DNA of 64,000 bases from contig MNCI01007761.1 of NCBI GenBank assembly GCA_015680685.1, positions 1 through 64,000 of the forward strand, given 5' to 3'. The translations under genes and the position numbers were made by a program. The notes beneath the pieces were generated by a model. It searched no databases. It saw nothing but the letters and a program-made list of their open reading frames with translations, and was not told the DNA's origin. Shown one piece after another: positions 45,231 through 57,433 of the stretch (the first letter of the stretch is position 1; the number at the start of each line of letters is the position of its first letter). This stretch comes from Gnetum montanum. Its lineage: Eukaryota > Streptophyta > Gnetopsida > Gnetales > Gnetaceae.

Positions 45231-46400
45231 AGTTTCTTCATTGAGCAAAATATTTCATGGAAATCAATGGACACCCTTATAAGGTGTGTTTCGATGGCTT
45301 GATCTGATGGTGTGTTCCTGATGTAGATCAATTGTAAGTTCTCCAAGATGTTCATGAGGGCCCTTTTAGGGGTCATTACACTGGGAGATGAATAGCGATT
45401 AAAATCTTGCTTGCAAGGTATTATTAGCCTACATTGTTCCAGAATGCTCATCACTTCATCCAATCTTGTGAGTACTACTAACATGATGGGGGAATGACTA
45501 GTAGAATGGAGGGTCCACAATAATGGATTCAACCTTTAGAACCCTTCAACATATGGGAAATTGATTTCATGGGGCCTATTACACCAATGTTTAATGGAAA
45601 AGCCTACATTGTTGTTGTTGTTGACTATTTTACAAAATTGGCAAAAACAGTCATTGTTATTGACTATACATCATCTACCATTACATGATTTTTTCAACAA
45701 AAAAATCATAAATAGGTTTAGCATGCCTCTTCCACTTATTTTTGATAATGGTACACATTTTACAGGTGTGACTTTTTCAGAAGTTGATGCAACGCTTAGG
45801 AGTTGAGCATAAGCTAATTACACCATATCATCCTCAAGTGAATGGCCAAGCTGAAGTCACCAATAGGAAGATCACAAAAATATTAACACAAACCATTAGC
45901 AAATATAGGCAAGACTAGAGCACCAAATTGAACAATGCTCTTTGGGCATATCACTCCACATGGAAACTCCCTATAGGCTACTCTTCCTATGAGTTAGTGT
46001 ATGGTAAACTTCCAATACTTCCTATCGAGGCTGAGCTCTGTACACTATCTATAGCATGTGACCTCAACCTTGACCTCAATCTAGCATAGAAAGAATGGTT
46101 AATGAACCTTAACTTACTAGATGAAAAATGATTAGCTGCCCTATCATCCAATAAACTGCACAAGGCCTTTAACAAAAAAACATCATGACCTAAGGATTAG
46201 GAAAGTCAAATACCAACCAAGAGATAAGGTTCTGTATCAGAATCCTGCACATGTGCCACAACAAACTAAATTTCAAATGTTATAAAAAGGACCTTATATC
46301 ATTCATGAAAATTTTCCTTCAGGGATCATGATGATCTATAAACCCGAAAGCCTGGATAGGAAATTATTAGCCAACATCCAGCAAATCAAATCCTTCCATG
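45231..46400 (+). pseudogene. pol: Integrase of element B
   Basis: Zinc-binding part near 45330-45500, then the core: WEIDFMGPITPMF (about 45545), FDNGTHFTG (about 45750) and NGQAEVTNRK (about 45840), with all three DDE residues kept. The C-terminal part runs to VKYQPRDKVL-type and GPYIIHENFPSG (46290-46330). Stops and frameshifts break it. Confidence 0.8.
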
Positions 46401-46975
46401 AGCCTAAAAAGGCCAATACTAACACTACCTCTATTAATGGATAACCTTGCTCATTATTTCATATCTCCTCCTTTCAACTCAATCATGGGAGAGATGGTCA
46501 CTCATGCTAACCATTCTAAAGCCCTTAGTTTCTTTGTCCTTTTTTTTTACACATTTTTATTTTACACATTCTTCATCTTTACTTGTTTTTGTCTTACACC
46601 ATTGTTAACATTTTTACTATTTCTTTCTCTATTACATTTTTTTTTTTGAATTACTCTCACTTGTTGTATAATAAGTGCTCATGATGGTGGATTGTACTAT
46701 AATGGTGTTGATTGCTAATGTTTGGTTTTACCTTTGACTTTTAATGATTTATGTTGATGCTAAGATATGGTTTATTTTGATAAAATAGGAAATTAGTCCA
46801 CGTCACCCATCCATCCATACAACTCTATGATCTCCCTTTGTTTTGGAAATGTATTGTCCCTTTTTCTAAGTAAACTTATTAATGAATTGGTGGCTTGGTA
46901 TTCTTCAAACCAAGAAAAGACTCAAATGGATTCAAAAGGGTGTGGCTTCAAGGAGATTCAATGCATTTATGTTTT
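46401..46975 (+). other. Non-coding tail of element B
   Basis: Matches A minus strand 28100-27560 closely up to about 46960, then stops at the border with fragment I. The B 3' LTR is not seen in the window. Confidence 0.65.
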
Positions 46976-48169
46976 CTAGGTTTAGAGGAGGTCCTAGGCC
47001 TTGAGATCCTTCCTAATCTAGGATTTACTCCATGTCCTCTAAGATTGTCTAAGTTAGGTGAATGTATTCCTTGAGTGTAGTCAAGGTGGTCATGAACATA
47101 TGAAACCCCTACATGAGGTTGGTCACTTGATTTTTCTTCAATATATATCTCATTTTTTTTCCAATGAATGTTCTCTTCATACGATGCATTATCACTTCCA
47201 TGTGAAAGAGATATTATTGTTAGTTTATAATTTGTGTGACTTAATATTTTCTAAAAGATAAATCATTAATGCATTTACAACAATCATGTATAATATAACT
47301 AATCTAGATAACTAGCACCATCCAATGACGATCCCAATGATGAGCAATGGGTACACCCCCCACCCCACCCCTCCCCACCCCCTACACCCAATCAAATGAA
47401 TCACATGCATTCATGCACAATCTAGTCAAATTCTATAGATGGGACTAGTTGTGGCATCTAGATCGTTATTCCTTGGTCGTAGTTCACTATCTTCCCACTT
47501 GGACTAGTGGTAGATTTGTCACATATGGTTTAGTCCAAAGTGAGGCATATGATTCTTGATGTTTTTTTAAACTTATTCTACTCCAAAAAATAATAAAATA
47601 TCAATTATTTAAACTAATAAACAATGGAAAGTAAAGTCTAAACTAGCCTACAAGTGATGACTTTTCATGTTCACTACTATGATTACCAAGCACTATGTTA
47701 CTAGGTGAACCAAGAAATAATGCTACTAGGATTACCAAGCTAATATATGTTTATGCTTGAAACTGGCCAGACTCATTCTACTAATTCATTAATATATATG
47801 GAAATGTAAATATTAACTAAGTACATGAAAAGTAAATTTCATGGAAAGTAAATATAATCTAAGTCAAAGTGCTGCAATGAATAAGAATCAATCTTGATCT
47901 TATTGCTATTCATGGAATATGTCTTGATACATTGCCACTTGAATAAGATGTTGTACAACTGACTCAAATCCACACTACAGGCACTTACTGAATATTTTCT
48001 AAGACTACAAAATAAAACTGCAAGAGTTCAGCTACTCTATTAACAAAAGAATTATTCCCAAACCATGCACCCAAGTGCTATATATATAGGTTGATACACA
48101 TCCCATGATATTAGATATCCAACATTACATCTTGGTTCCTAATATTGGATATCTGATATCTTAGCTAAT
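46976..48169 (-). mobile_element. Fragment I: Athila-like 5' LTR plus start of gag
   Basis: LTR 47338-48169 (TGATGAGC end; upper end TTAGCTAATA is a decayed terminus). A tRNA-Asp-like primer site at about 47315-47337 follows, then leader and a Gag N-terminus (minus strand, 47210-46976) with the start codon changed to ATA. The Gag part matches fragment 56632-56290. The element is cut at 46976 against the tail of B. A C-rich block lies at 47352-47392. Confidence 0.7.
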
Positions 48170-49480
48170 AAAAATTAACTTTTATTCAAATAGATGCAAT
48201 AGTATGGGTCAAGGCATCTATGTTAAGGCATCTACGTTGAGGCATTTACCTCTACATCCCTACATCAACACAGCCAACTGATGCCTTATCAAAGTATTAA
48301 GTAGCTTAGTTAGATAGCTTGTAAGGTAAATTTTTTCTTATCTATCAAGAATACTATTAACTCATAGATTAAAATGAGTGTTGATAAGAATATTATAGTT
48401 GATTGTAAATATTCTCCACATAAAATCAATAACAAGAAATGAGGTGAATGTCTTTCATAAATGATAACACTTTCTTACTTTGAAATAAATCTTGGTACTA
48501 CATCGTAGCTCAATATTTTTGCTATTTTAAGTTCAAACATAAATGGTAAAAAGTGATGCAAATCTTGTTAGAACTAGGACCTTCCTCCCTACTAATAATT
48601 AATTATCTTTGCTTATTTTTTAAAATTTTCAATTGAAATATTGTACACTTGAGTAGATAGTCTTAAAATTAAGAAAAAATTCCATACTTTTTAATGATGT
48701 CTTCTTAGTGTCAAATTTTTTATGAACTCTATATTTTTTTCATTTTTTTTTTTTTTGGAATTAGACACTTCCCACCATAATTCACAAAAAATATAAAATA
48801 TAAAGTTTGTGTCATATGACCTACCCTAACTTCTAAATTTTCTTATAAGTAGATAGGAACACATACGTAGCTATTAGGCATACATCCATCTAATTGTATC
48901 TATAAGATTGTGGGCATTGAAGGCATTATGGTAGTCCAATAGTGAGTCCGTACCAAAAAACATTATAGCATATCATTGACACAAGATGAAGCTATAGGCA
49001 TTAGGCAAAGCAACAAGTCATAGTTGCAGTTGTGTAACGAATCTAAGCTTAAGCACTAATGCACAAATCATGCAACATGTTCACACAACAATTAGTATGG
49101 CCCAATCATGCATCATAGCAAGTGATGTGGCAGATTATACATTTGTGTTTCTGGGGCACTCCAACCATTCTATAGTATCCACAAAATGTTTCTTTTAAAT
49201 ATATTTTTGAATTTGGAAAATACCTAGCTAATAAACCTTGTCACAACCTACAAGGTCCTGGTTGACATTGGTCCTAGCACAATAGCATCAAATAATATTG
49301 ATACTATTTGTGAATATTGCATGACATGCATGGACCTACCATATATGGTAGGAGTACACGACCATGCATCTATATTATTATTATTATTATTATATTTAAT
49401 TTTTCACTTCTGAGTTCTTACTTCTTATAATCTAAAATCATATTAGTTTCAAATTTTTTCTAGATTTATCATTAATGGAA
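48170..49480. other. AT-rich sequence without recognisable features
   Basis: I see no ORF of note, LTR or repeat in this stretch. An ATT trinucleotide run lies at 49375-49395. Confidence 0.5.
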
Positions 49481-49599
49481 CCAAATTACAATAGGAATAT
49501 GAGATATTATTTATAAAAAATTAGACATACTAAAGAAGCCTCAAAGAGCCATTATTGAGTAGGATAAGCCAATGAAGGGACTATCATATCCAAGATGAA

Positions 49600-50900
49600 C
49601 TATTATTTAAAAATAAGAAGGTATGTGTTCCTAATGCTGATGTTAGGGAAAATATTTTATATGAAAAGCATTGTAGTGGCATGGAAGGTTACATGGTCAT
49701 GGATAAAACATTGGAACTTTTTGGTAGGCACTATTTTTGGCCAAGTATGGTAACTAAAGTTCCAATATTTATGAAGGACTATTTAACTTGTTACAAATTT
49801 AGAGAAATTAAAGGAGTGGATGGACATTATATGTCTTTGCCAATTCCCAAGGGTTAATGGGAAAAGGTATCTATGGATTTTGTGAGTGGTGTTCCAAAAA
49901 CCATGAGTGGAAACAATGCAATTTTTTTTGTTGTGGATAGGTTCTCCAAGATGACATACTTCATTCTACATAAAAAGGTGAGTGATGCTTCTTATGTGGA
50001 AAATTTATTTTTTCAGCATGTTATGAAGTTACATGGAATTCCTTTATATATTGTTAGTGATAAAGACTCCAAATTTACTAGTTACCTTTAAAGATCCCTT
50101 TGGAAAATTTTAGGGACAAAGCTACATTTTTCTAATATGTATCACTCACAATTTGATGGCCAAACAGAGGTGGTAAATAAATCCTTGTTGAATTTTTTGA
50201 GATATTTTTATGATGGATAATCAAACAAGTGGAAAAACTTCTTGTTTCATGCTAAGTTTTCATATAATAATTCTTTTCCTATGGCCATTAGCAAAACTTC
50301 ATTTGAGGTAAATCAAGAATTGTATCCTAAGATGGTGGACATCTTGAAGAGCTTTGATGGTGAAGCTCAAATTTAGTGCTAATTTTATACAAAATATGAG
50401 AGATCTCCATTCACAATTAAAATCAAATCTTGATAACAAGTTTGTAGAGAGAGTCAAAAGAAATAAGGGAAAATGGAAGCCAAATTTTGCTATTTGTGAC
50501 TTGGTTTGAATGCACTTATAGAAGAAGTGGTTAAAAGGTTTTACCTTCTCCAAGCTAAAAACTAAAAGATGGGCCTTTTAGAATTAGGGTTAATATTAAT
50601 GATAATGCTTTTGAAATTGATTTACCAAATAATGTTAATATGTCTTTTATGTTAATGTCTCAAATATTCTACACTATCATGCACCAATTGATGAGGGAAA
50701 CCATACAAAGCAACATCAATGAGTTAAAGGGGGACTATTGATTAGTCCAAGCCTTTAGTGGAAAGGAAGGTAATCATACTAAAGTGAAGGAAAGGTTCAA
50801 GCACTCAAAAAGTAAAGAGGTATAAGTATTTGATCCATTGGAAGGATCAATTCATGGATGATGTTGTATGGATCCATGAGGCCAAATGACAGGAGTGGGG
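49600..50900 (+). pseudogene. pol: Chromovirus integrase with chromodomain remnant (element J)
   Basis: Plus-strand Ty3/gypsy pol remnant. The zinc-binding part has HYFWPSMVTKVPIFMKDYLT then CYKFREIKG (49730-49815). The core has VSMDFVSGVP (49870), VVDRFSKMTYFI and IVSDKDSKFTSY (50060). The Glu region QFDGQTEVVNKS is at about 50150. From 50835 to 50888, RYKYLIHWKDQFMDDVVWIH has the layout of a chromodomain, which in chromoviruses directs integration to heterochromatin. Stops and frameshifts throughout. Confidence 0.8.
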
Positions 50901-51392
50901 GATCTTGCCAACTCCTACTTTCTTATTTACATGAGTTTACTTTTGGAAGGGTAGGAGAGTTGGTGTAGGAACAAGTATTTTAATTCCCTTCTTCTCTTCC
51001 CCATGTATGGATTTTATAAGTTTTGGACTGTATGGAGACATCCTACAGGTTAAAGAGACAACTTATTCAAGATATGGGTTCTCATTGGAGATGTTTGGGA
51101 TATTTGACAATCATCTTAGATGAGACATCTCAGTTGGATGTGAAACATCTTACTTGAGAAATCCAAAATATGGCTAAGATGCCTCAACTCTGAAGGAGAT
51201 GTCTCAAGCCAAGGAGAGACATCTCACTAGCATTCCCAATTTTGATAAGAACAATCTTGAAAGACTAGAGATGATCCATACCACCATGGAAACTTTTTCA
51301 ATTGTCTATTTCCAATTTAGGTAATAGAAAAAATGATGAAGAAAAAGATAGAAACATCATAAAATCTTTAAGTTAAGTTTAAGTAAGGTCTT
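50901..51392 (+). other. Downstream of J with GAGACATCTC repeats
   Basis: A purine-rich tract GGAAGGGTAGGAGAG (50945-50959) could be the J polypurine tract, with the J 3' LTR starting near 50960. Decamers GAGACATCTC (51122, 51216) and the inverse GAGATGTCTC (51196) occur. No ORF. Confidence 0.4.
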
Positions 51393-52489
51393 TATAGCAT
51401 CCCACCCTACCACTTTTGCCTAGGATGAAGTGATGCCTAGGACCGCTAATAATAACATAATGAAAGCATCATAAACTTGCAACTAATGGTGCATAAATAT
51501 GTATTAAGAATAAACCACTCAATATATTTAAATATCATGAAAGGTAAAATTTTACAAAAATACATGCCAAATCAAAGACTAAGCATACATTTCAATTTAT
51601 AAAATTGCATGTCTCTACATAAGCCAAAAATCTATACTTCTCTCACAAATTATAAAATATAAATATCATCATATATATGTAGGAGTATAGTGAGGGTTAT
51701 GCAACTATAAATTTTCCATAAAAAAATTAATAAATTCCCATAAACATTAATCAATTCCCATAAACACTCATCTTCTTAGCTCTCTCAATGTTCTTCTACA
51801 TCCCTGCAACATCCACCTATAACTAAATAAAGTCTATAAATAACTAATTGAAAATCCTTTACACTTCCCTTGCTATAGTCAACAATTATTACACTGGAAG
51901 AGAGGAATGGGGTACTATCACATCCCCATTTTCAAATGATGCTAGTACCTAATGAAAATGGTGTCTCTTCATAACAAGTGTTATTATTATCTTAATAAGA
52001 CCTAAAAGGGTATTTTTAATTGAGACTTGAAAGGGCATGTTGTAATAACAGATGTCTCTCTTAGGGTAACCTTTGGAGGTTTGACCTAAGAAATTTATAC
52101 CCAAGGTTTGAGGTCATGTCAGCATGGAGTGGCAAAGCTTGTACAAGCAAGTCATGGGAAGCTAGGTGAAGTGGGACAGGAAGTGGATTGGCCATTTCTT
52201 CTGGCTAGGTTATAGGCCTAATCATGGTGGTAGTGTTGGATTGCCTCTAAGGGATAGATGCCAAAGGAAGAAAACCCCAAGGAACACTCTCAGAGCACAT
52301 TCCAGATTCATTATTCCATATCAATAAAGCATTGTTTTCTTTCTCTTTCTACATTTTCCTATTATTTCTTTTATACATAATATCAAATATCACATATATT
52401 TCACATTTGGTATATTTTCTTCATACGCATAATGTTTAATATATCGTATATTTGACATTTACCATGACATCCAGGGATGGGATGTCACA
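51393..52489 (+). repeat. LTR K with adjacent tRNA-iMet-type primer site
   Basis: Candidate LTR of 1097 bp. It starts TATAGCATCCCA and ends TGGGATGTCACA, which are inverted repeats if the second base has changed. An alternative start is TATCACATCCCC at about 51915. It is followed at 52491-52503 by TTAGTATTAGAGC, matching the initiator-Met site TTGGTATCAGAGC at 11 of 13 positions. This would make it a 5' LTR or an LTR with a truncated body. 52504-53300 shows only fragments without a clear gag. Confidence 0.5.
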
Positions 52490-52503
52490 ATTAGTATTAG
52501 AGC

Positions 52504-53315
52504 AAACCATAACCCAAGGGCCATTCAGAATCATGGACTAACTACAACATGAACCTAATGATGACCCTTGAAGCCACAACACAAGGAAAGCCATTAATCA
52601 TTACCAAATGCACCATATGTCTATGATGTAAATTAGAAGATACCTTTTCATTGATTTCATGAACAAGGGATCAAGCATCTAGATCCCAACAACTAACAAA
52701 ATTCTTTCACAAATATCATTAACCGATGAAGATTTGATACACCTCATCGAGATTTATCAATTATAAAAGATGTTGGTAAGACAATGATCACTGCCCTAGG
52801 TAACTCTTACCCATCTTAATACTATAATTATTAATTGATTAGGGTCATTGTTACATTTCTTTCCAAAAATTTAGTAATCATGACCTGAATTGATATTGTT
52901 TTATTGAAATTCGCTATCCAAGTAATCTAGAATATTTTAAGTTACCATATGTCATCCTAGAAATGTCAATTCAACAAAATAGGCTAGTTTGATCCTTTTA
53001 ATTTCTGAAAAAAAAAATCAACTTCATTTTTGAACCCTAAAACTATGTCCAACATGTACTACTCATCAAGATGATTGAAACAGTACAAATTTTGTCTCAA
53101 TTGGACTTATGGTTTGGGAGATATTAATGTTTAAAGTTTCTCATTATACATGAATTAAAATAATATTAAATTATTATTATTTTTAAAAAAAAATGTCAAA
53201 ATTTTAGGATCAAGCATCAACTTGAAATCATTGTTTACCCATACCGAACCTCCACCTTGTCATCGATTGAATTACCACCTTAACTGCCAAAGCAAGGTGG
53301 AATAAAATAGTAATA
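52504..53315. other. Sequence after LTR K, no clear gene
   Basis: May contain the start of a decayed gag, but I cannot support a frame. AT-rich, with A and T runs near 53170-53200. Confidence 0.35.
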
Positions 53316-53327
53316 AAACATTTTTTT

Positions 53328-53397
53328 AAAAAATAGATTTAAAATGGGAGGTCACGGGTTCAAACCCTGACCCTCCAACTTTAAAAATCTATTTTTT
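53328..53397. repeat. 70-bp foldback (near-perfect palindrome)
   Basis: The left arm AAAAAATAGATTTAAAATGG runs into GGAGGTCACGGGTT. After a CA loop the right arm AACCCTGACCCTCC runs into TTTAAAAATCTATTTTTT. The arms pair along about 34 bp with few mismatches. The loop area resembles a tRNA T-arm (GGGTTCAAACCC), but no tRNA is present. Confidence 0.65.
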
Positions 53398-53649
53398 ATT
53401 TTCTAAAAACTTAGAATAATAATTTATTTAAAAAGTAAAAAAAAAAATATAGGCCATGTCAGCCTACAAGGGCCATGCCACCTGCTTCTACCATTATTCT
53501 CCCATGCACATGCCACCACTCTCCTACACATGTTCTATTTGTCATTGCCCTAACATGCCCCCTACCTGCCAACATTCCTAAAACCTACATTGATTGCTAT
53601 TGACATTTCTACCACATTCTCCATCTTGCATTCGTGTCCTTGGCCACCT

Positions 53650-54180
53650 TTAACATTGCTAAAAACTACCATTAGCACCACCAAAAAGTGCCTCCCATGC
53701 CACTATAAACTACCTCATGCACCACCATAAAACAGGTCTCGTGCTACTAGAAATGGCCTCCTATATCATCACAAATTACCTCTTACACCACCAAAAACCA
53801 CTTCCCATGCTACTAGAAATAGCTCCCATGCTACAACAAACTACCTCCCACACTACCACAAATTGCCTCTTGCACCACCAGAAATTGCCTCCTATGCCAT
53901 AGATCACCACCTCATTTTAGGGTCATGTTGGCCTCTTTTGGGGCCATGCTAGCCATGTGGAGGATTGTGTGAACCCCAAGGAGAGCCACACGGGACCCAA
54001 GGAGGGCCAAAAAGTGTTGTGCATGCCTTAGAAAAGGGTCATGTGAGCCTAGCAGAGGGCCATGTAGGCCCTAAACAGGGCTACACAAGCCTAGGGATAG
54101 GCTATGTAGGCCCCATTGAGGGCTGCACAAGCCCTACAAAGGGGCTACATAGGCCTAAGTGTGCCACCCAATGTAGCCCC
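53650..54180 (+). repeat. Two blocks of degenerate short tandem repeats
   Basis: 53650-53910 consists of units of about 27 bp of the type CACCACCAGAAATTGCCTCC. 53920-54180 consists of units of about 30 bp of the type GGGCCATGTAGGCCC. The open frame 53965-54342 translates the second block into Gly-His-Val-like repeats and is most likely a by-product. Function unknown; LTR or leader sequence of a decayed element is possible. Confidence 0.5.
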
Positions 54181-54342
54181 TTTTCTGTCAACTTTGCCAT
54201 CGTCATCATTGTTGCCACTAATGCACACCTCCTTTTTCCACATTTCTTGCCTCATCTATGCCCTGCAGGCATCTACCGTTTAGCCACTTGGCAACCACCT
54301 AATCCACCACTAGTGCACCACCATGGCCATTCTTTCCATTGA

Positions 54343-55482
54343 CATGAAAATGACAAATTCTCCATCACCTAACAGAAAAATTGAAATTTTCTTCAATTGA
54401 TACAAAATTCAAATTTTCATCATTGAACTGTCAGTTTAAATTAGAAACTTGTGAAAATAATTTTCAAAATTCAAATTGGAGCCTTGGTAACAAATATGAT
54501 AAAAATTCCATAACTAAGTGCACTTGCCCTGAAGTAAAACTGAGATGGTGACCTCTTGGGAAGTTTCATTTTTTGCACCAAAATTCCTAGATTGCAGAAG
54601 CCATAATGTTTGATTTTGGAAGCCTTTTTCAGTAAACAAATAGTCATTTTCAATAGTTGTCAACCTTTTGAACATAATCATAAAGTTAGATCCATCCCAA
54701 GGAACCCCAAAAATTAGTTTTTACTCCTTGCCTAATATAGCACCTTAAGATCCTCAAAAGTTTAATTTTCACACAACTTGAGCATAGAATGTTTTTTTTT
54801 CAACATATGAATAGTCATTCCTAACATTTTTCACCCTTTTGAACTCAATGGTGAGGTTAGATTTATCATTTGAGCACTTGATAATTTGATGATAATATAA
54901 ATTTAACCTTTTAGGCTTTAAGATTTAGTGCATAACCATTACAAATAGTCTTAAGATCACTATGGCATGTCATTAATTACACTACTGGAGTCAATGTTCT
55001 TATGGAGGGTAGAGAGGTTGCTAAGAATTAGATAATATAGTTACATATTACTAAAATTATATGATGTCACTAAATATTACTAAAATTAGATAATATAGTT
55101 ATTTAGTTAATGTAGTTGATTATCAATCGATGTATTAGTTAATGATCAGTTGATGTATTAGTTGGAGAATTAGTTGAAGAAATAGAACAATTTTCAACCA
55201 TAAAGAAAAGGGTATATTAATCCATCTTGTAATCAAAACATAAGATAAAAACAACATAAGGACTTAAAATCTCATTTCAACAAGGAGTATGACACTCATG
55301 AAGAGAAATGATTTAGAAGAAATTCCAAGAATGAGAATGAAGGTTGCAACATACAATGTGCTTGCTAGATCATGAGCAAATGAGAAACAACATCTACTAT
55401 GTCCATCATGGGCCTTGGATTGGCATGCATATTGATTTCCATGCATCTTAGTAGAGTTAAAAGATTTAGATGCTAATGTCTT
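54343..55482. other. AT-rich sequence without recognisable features
   Basis: Only short chance ORFs (54471-54653, 55264-55446). I see no repeat that matches other parts of the window. Confidence 0.45.
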
Positions 55483-56214
55483 TGAAACACCACCAAATTT
55501 TGGCTGCCACTTCTTGATTGCAAATTTTTCTAAGTGTCAACATAAGGAAAATTTTTTTTAAGTGTTGGGACTACGCTCTCTACTACACTAGAGCTTATTC
55601 AGCTCAGTAGAGAGCATAGTCAACACCAAAGGCTAGTTTTGCAAATTTTACTAAGTGTTAAGCTAGTAGTTGCAAATTTTTCTAAGTGCTGAGACTACAC
55701 TCTCCACTACCATGGAGTGTAGTCAAGCGTAGTTGGCATGAAAGACCTCGTTTGGTAAAAAATTTTCTAAGTGTTAACACTATGCTCTCCACCAAACTGG
55801 AGCATAGTTAAGTCTAATCAACTAGAAGCCAAATTTTCACCAAAATTGAGACTATGCTCAATCCCAATTGGGAGCATAGTCAACCTCCCATGGAGAGTGT
55901 AGTTAGTGCATGGCCACTTTTCTACAAAATTTTCCTAAGTTTTAGACTATGCTCTCCCCCAGTCTAGATCATAGTCAAGCATAGTTAGCCAGAATAGCCT
56001 CTGAGGACCTTCACAATGTAGCACCCACATTCAGCTCAACTCCAACACACCTCTAGCAAGCATAGTTAGCAAAAATTTAGCTTTGTTATATCCCTTTTTG
56101 TCCCAAAATTGTAACTACACTCAACCCCACTCAAGATAGTGGAATCTAAAATTGTAACTATGAATTGTGATGGAAATTTCTATGTTCATTGTGACTTTTT
56201 AAACTTTTTCCATG
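55483..56214 (+). repeat. LTR (5' part) of Tat-type element G
   Basis: Starts TGAAACACCACCAAATTTTGG, as in F, C and D apart from few changes. It contains repeats of GCAAATTTTTCTAAGTG and of CTACGCTCTC/GAGAGCATAG (55560-56030). The LTR end and primer site are not seen, because the Athila-like fragment interrupts here. Confidence 0.65.
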
Positions 56215-57400
56215 GGTTTGATTCTATTTTTTAGTTTAACCCTTTAATAGAGCTCTATCCCTATACCTACATTCATCTTTGTTAGAACTAGATGTTGAAG
56301 GGGAAGAGAAATATGAGAAACTAGAAGAATTGCCATAGCTTCTATGGTGTTCTTTAGGCTCCCTTGATTTATCATTTCTTGATGTTGAGGAAGTCTTGGG
56401 CCTTGAGGCCTTCCCTAGTTTAGGACCTACACCATCTTCTCCAAGATTTTCTACCTTAGGTGAATGTAGTTCTTGAGTGTCATCAGGGTGGTCATGATCA
56501 TAAGAAACCCCTGTAGAAGGTTGATCACTTCAATCTTCTTCATCATACATCTTGTTAGTTCTCCAATGAATGTGTTTGCTATACAATGCATAGTCACTTC
56601 CATGTGAGAGAGACATTGTTCTTGGTTTATGGTGTGTGTGAGCTAAGAGTTTCTAAAAGATATATCATTAATTCCTTTACAATGATTATGTATAATATAA
56701 CTAATCTAGATAACTAGCACCATCCCCAACAATGGCGGCAATGATGAGTAGCAAGGTACCCCTACACTTAACCATATGAATCTCAAGTGTTTACACATGA
56801 TCAAATCAAATTCAATGGATGGGACTAGCTATGGCATCTAGATTGTTATGCTCTAATCGCAATTCGCTATCTTCCCACTTGGACTAGTGGTATTTTCATC
56901 ACATACGGTTTAGTCCAAAGTGAGGCATATGATGTGGTCTAATTTCTATGCTACTTCTAATGATGATAAAGAGATAAATTGATTAAATTAATAAATGATG
57001 TAAAGCAAGACCTAAACTAGCCTAACACAAGTAACTGCCCCACTTTCCCGGACACATCCTAAACACATATAGCACTATTGGGCTACCAAACATTAAGCAT
57101 TGCTATGTTACTAAGCACTATATGTATGCTTGAAGTGATCATGCTTACATTCATTAACAACTAGAGATAAATTGCCTAATTCAAATGCATTTAAGTAGAA
57201 AGCATGGAAGTAAAGTGCATTAAAGGAAACATTAATCTATTCTTAGTGCTACAAGGATTATTAAAAGAGTTCATTCTTATTCCTATCACACTGTTGTGCT
57301 TAGGTACATTAGTGCTAGAACAAAGAACCATACATACTTAGAATCCTTCTATGAGCACTATGAAAGTATATTTGGGACAATTTCTTTGATGAAAATGCAT
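56215..57400 (-). mobile_element. Athila-like fragment inserted in G (partial LTR, primer site, gag start)
   Basis: Minus strand: partial LTR from about 57400 down to TGATGAGT at about 56740; primer site TTGCCGCCATTGTTGGGGATG (about 56712-56732), close to the tRNA-Asp type; leader; and Gag from the ATG at 56616 (MSLSHGSDYALYSKHIHW) with a stop after DEED, continuing as a Ser/Lys-rich region to about 56260. The LTR part begins roughly where transcription would start (just below the TATA position of A). Flanked by 33-bp direct repeats (56081-56113, 57401-57433). Confidence 0.65.
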
Positions 57401-57433
57401 CTTTGTTGTACCTCTTTTTGTCCCAAAATTGTA

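Noticed and set aside
49375-49395. ATT microsatellite
   Set aside because: Short and ordinary for AT-rich plant DNA.
53342-53375. Possible tRNA gene 3' half
   Set aside because: The GGGTTCAAACCC is the centre of a long palindrome; no acceptor, D-arm or anticodon arm precedes it.
53965-54342. 125-residue ORF as a gene
   Set aside because: Entirely within degenerate tandem repeats, no domain, no related copy; kept only as a repeat.
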